A stretch of 32,587 bases of DNA, taken from assembly GCF_000716675.1 (NCBI RefSeq), contig NZ_JNXT01000104.1, positions 1 to 32,587 on the forward strand, written 5' to 3'. The position numbers and the translations under genes were made by a program. A model generated the notes under the pieces. It was not told the origin of the DNA, did not search any database, and saw nothing but the letters and a program-made list of their open reading frames with translations. Positions 30,438 through 32,587 of this stretch are shown here, in pieces (positions within the stretch are counted from its first letter, which is position 1; each line of letters begins with the position of its first letter). The DNA comes from Streptomyces alboflavus (lineage in GTDB: Bacteria > Actinomycetota > Actinomycetes > Streptomycetales > Streptomycetaceae).

Positions 30438-30641
30438 TCAGGCGGGGACGATGTTCTCCGCCGTCGGGCCCTTCTGGCCCTGCGCGATGTCGAACGTCAC
30501 CTTCTGGCCCTCGAGCAGCTCACGGAAGCCCTGGGTGGCGATGTTCGAGTAGTGGGCGAAGACGTCGGGGCCGCCGCCGTCCTGCTCGATGAAGCCGAAG
30601 CCCTTTTCCGCGTTGAACCACTTGACCGTACCTGCAGCCAT
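30438..30641 (-). CDS. Cold-shock protein (CSD, CspA-like)
   Basis: This 67-aa protein is a complete cold-shock domain with RNP1 K-G-F-G-F-I and RNP2-like V-F-A-H-Y-S. It opens [12 protein letters not shown]. The CSD binds single-stranded RNA and DNA and prevents structure formation. ATG 30641 has AAGGAG upstream. A 10-bp hairpin sits in the 5' leader. It resembles the SCO5921-type cold-shock gene next to the SCO5920-type helicase in S. coelicolor, from memory of that genome. Confidence 0.95.
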   Translation of the reverse strand: MAAGTVKWFNAEKGFGFIEQDGGGPDVFAHYSNIATQGFRELLEGQKVTFDIAQGQKGPTAENIVPA

Positions 30642-30665
30642 TTTATTCTCCTTCGGGGCGGTGCT

Positions 30666-30690
30666 CGGAGTCCGCCCTGTGCGGACTCCG
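30666..30690 (-). promoter_or_regulatory. 5' UTR hairpin of the cold-shock gene
   Basis: CGGAGTCCGC (30666-30675) and GCGGACTCCG (30681-30690) form a perfect 10-bp stem on a 5-nt loop, ending 24 nt before the ATG. The upstream interval to 30909 is low in GC and holds no gene. The hairpin could act as a temperature-sensitive leader element. Confidence 0.65.
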
Positions 30691-30909
30691 TGTCGCCGTG
30701 ATGATTGCCCCGTCGGAAGAAAAGAACCGTTTTCGGGAACCACAACTGCAACTGAGATCGACAGTAGCACGGCAGGACCGGGAAACGCTGGGAAAATTAA
30801 TTGCTCCGGCTGTCGTGCAAGGAATCCTCAGTGCGCCTCGCCGCAATTCCTCATGCCGCCGCGACAGATATTGTCCCGCCGGGATCTCAGCGGCCGCCGC
30901 CCGGCCGTC

Positions 30910-31467
30910 TCAGAGGCCGAACTCCTGCGGGGACAGGCCGAGTGCGGCGCACGCCTCGCGCAGGACCTGCTCCTCGGCCGGGGCGACATAGCCGTCCGCG
31001 CCCGCGACGACCAGGCCGGTCTGCACGACCGCACGGGCCTCCGTCTGCTTCTTGGACGCCTTGGCGATCTCCTGCAGGACCTCCGTCTTGCCCTGCTGGA
31101 AGTTGAACGCCAGCTGGTCCACGTGCTTGTTGAACCGCTGGAGCAACTGGTCCGACGGGAAGTTCTTCAGCACGTCGTTCTGCAGGATCAGCGACTCCAC
31201 GTGCTGCCGCTCGGCCGGGTCGACCTGGCCGTCGGCGGCCGCGACCAGGGCACACATGGCCATGCTCGCGTCGCGGTACGAACCGCTCTTCAGCTCCGTC
31301 TTGAGGGATGTGAGCTGGGTCTTGAGCGTGCTGATGAGCTGCGCCTTCGAGCTGCCGGACGACCCGCCCGGCCGCCCGTGCCCGCTGCCGTGCCCGCTCG
31401 AACCGCGCGAACCCTGCGCCTGCTGCAGACCCTTGGCCTGCTCCTTGAGCTTGTCCCACATAGCCAT
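30910..31467 (-). CDS. TerB-like tellurite-resistance domain protein
   Basis: This 185-aa protein has a Gly/Ser/His-rich linker near residues 15-40, then a helical TerB domain: A-M-C-A-L-V-A-A-A-D-G-Q-V-D-P-A-E-R and G-L-V-V-A-G-A-D-G-Y-V-A-P-A-E-E, each with the D-G-x-V acidic, metal-binding-like pattern. Members occur in stress and tellurite-resistance systems; no ter operon is present. ATG 31467 has GAGGTGG upstream; an ATG eight codons earlier is weaker. Confidence 0.85.
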   Translation of the reverse strand: MAMWDKLKEQAKGLQQAQGSRGSSGHGSGHGRPGGSSGSSKAQLISTLKTQLTSLKTELKSGSYRDASMAMCALVAAADGQVDPAERQHVESLILQNDVLKNFPSDQLLQRFNKHVDQLAFNFQQGKTEVLQEIAKASKKQTEARAVVQTGLVVAGADGYVAPAEEQVLREACAALGLSPQEFGL

Positions 31468-31700
31468 CCGTGCCACCTCAGCTTCTGCCATGTAAACGCT
31501 CGTACGCGCGAGTTCCGCGCGTCCTTCTGCCAACGCCCTCACGTTCCCCGAAGTTCCAGTCCCAGTACAGCGCGGACCAGGACTCGGTACAGCTCGGGAA
31601 AAACACCTGACAGGGCGCGGGGCGGGGTCGTACCATCCCTCGCGATGACGACTCACTCTGTTGACAGATTGGGGGACCCGTCCGCGCAAGGTGAGTGCTG

Positions 31701-32587
31701 ATGCTCACCGACATCGCGAACGGGCACACCCGCCCTTCCCTCCGGCGCCCCTTCGACCGGCGCCCGTCCTTCTGGCCGCGCGTACGCGAGTTCGCCGTGC
31801 CGCCCGCCATGATCGAGACCGCGACCGCCCGCCGCCTTGCCGGTGACTGGGCCGGGGCGTGCGCCGCCGCGGGCGTCGACGTGGACCTCAGCCCGCGCTC
31901 CCTGACGCGCACGCACGGCCGCGAACTCGCCGCCCGCGTCCGCGACGACCTCCGCCACCTCGCGCCCGACCTGCTGCGCTGGCACCTGCCGAGGATCGCC
32001 CCGGACGGGTTGCTGCGGCCGGGGCTCACGATTCCGCTCGCCCGGTACGACACGGGGGAGTCCCCGTACGACACGGGCGCGCGGGGCGGCGCGGGCGCCC
32101 CGCACCCGGTGCACCTGGTGGTCCGCACGCCGCCCGCGTGGGCGGACGCGGGGCAGCGGGTCAGCCTCGCGCTGTGGGACGGGTCCCGCGCGGGGCCCGG
32201 TGTCCTCGGCCACCAGGACCCGCCCTCGCCCCTGTCCCCGTACCCGCGTGCGCGGCCGTACCCGCACCCCCACCCGTATCCCAGCCGACGGTTCCGGCTC
32301 GACCTGCACCGCCATCTGTGGGACGCGCGCCGGGCCGGTGAGCTGCGCGTACGCTCCGGGGCCGACCGGACGCCCGCCGACTCCCTCCTCCGCGCCGACC
32401 CGGAACCGCTGCCGACCGCGCCCGACGGGCTCGGCTGCGCCGTCGACCGCTGGGCCGCCGAGGCGGAGATCCTGCTGCGCGCCGAGGGGCGGACCGACGG
32501 GGTGTTCGCCGTGCGGCTCGGGGGCGGGCGGCGGGTGGTGCTGCGCCTGGACGGGGCGGTCGGGGCGGGCTGGGCTGTCGGGGCGGG
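31701..32587 (+). CDS. Unknown protein, partial (runs off the right edge)
   Basis: An ATG at 31701 with AAGGTGAG upstream opens a frame that stays open to the end of the window, about 295 codons, with strong G/C in third positions. It begins M-L-T-D-I-A-N-G-H and contains D-L-R-H-L-A-P-D-L-L-R-W-H-L-P-R, V-H-L-V-V-R-T-P-P-A-W-A-D and a Pro/His/Tyr-rich patch. I do not recognise the family. TTGACA at 31661-31666 is a possible -35 element, but no convincing -10 follows. Confidence 0.7.
   Translation, partial: MLTDIANGHTRPSLRRPFDRRPSFWPRVREFAVPPAMIETATARRLAGDWAGACAAAGVDVDLSPRSLTRTHGRELAARVRDDLRHLAPDLLRWHLPRIAPDGLLRPGLTIPLARYDTGESPYDTGARGGAGAPHPVHLVVRTPPAWADAGQRVSLALWDGSRAGPGVLGHQDPPSPLSPYPRARPYPHPHPYPSRRFRLDLHRHLWDARRAGELRVRSGADRTPADSLLRADPEPLPTAPDGLGCAVDRWAAEAEILLRAEGRTDGVFAVRLGGGRRVVLRLDGAVGAGWAVGA

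Overview
The window is Streptomyces-type chromosomal DNA. GC is very high, third codon positions are almost always G or C, many genes start with GTG, and several families are typical of streptomycetes (the hsp18/RheA pair, a CU044_5270-type protein, an SCO5918-type protein, paired Pro-rich PQQ-propeller membrane proteins, isolated ECF sigma factors). I see no tRNA, rRNA, CRISPR array, IS element or phage module. About 34 protein genes are supported, one of them open at the right edge.

Region by region. (1) 1-5460: an SDR oxidoreductase and a DUF985 cupin that overlap as an operon; a lipoprotein and a membrane protein that look like one gene split by a 23-base G tract; an F420-type LLM oxidoreductase; a TetR regulator. 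(2) 5539-8876: a STAND ATPase with no DNA-binding domain, divergent from a SpoIIE/PP2C phosphatase, with three tandem 14-bp repeats between them. (3) 8877-11974: a stress block. A roughly 375-nt apparently non-coding leader with its own promoter-like boxes precedes a MerR-type gene. Two DUF2267 genes and hsp18 follow on the other strand. hsp18 is divergent from rheA across two operators of the form TGTCATC-N5-GATGACA. (4) 11975-13264: a secreted lipase whose upstream region carries an inverted repeat and five degenerate 16-bp tandem repeats. (5) 13329-16889: a cytochrome oxidase subunit I gene (ctaD) broken by an internal deletion, its small overlapping partner, and a divergent ECF sigma factor with a CU044_5270-type protein. 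ctaD and the sigma gene are both preceded by a tiny upstream ORF ending P-D-T-Y-G-x-stop that overlaps the main start as ATGA.

(6) 17013-22966: an SGNH hydrolase lipoprotein, a SnoaL-like protein, an ABM monooxygenase, a PH-domain protein, a divergent MarR/MFS exporter pair with an operator, a PPOX-type protein and a rhomboid-like membrane protein. (7) 23055-27099: two tandem membrane-anchored PQQ beta-propeller proteins divergent from a TetR gene over a perfect 18-bp palindrome. (8) 27096-32587: a second copy of the MerR-type gene with the same leader hairpin, a GvpU-like protein, an SCO5918-type protein, a DEAD-box RNA helicase, a cold-shock protein with a 5' UTR hairpin, a TerB-like protein and a partial unknown gene.

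How it works together: blocks 3 and 8 look like linked thermal-stress modules. hsp18/RheA is the heat side and the CSD protein plus DEAD-box helicase is the cold side. Each block contains one of two MerR-type paralogues about 96% identical over their core, preceded by matching hairpins exactly 26 nt before the ATG. The most unusual signals are the long leader and shared hairpins, the 16-bp array before the lipase, the mirrored mini-ORFs at ctaD/sigma, and the ctaD deletion.
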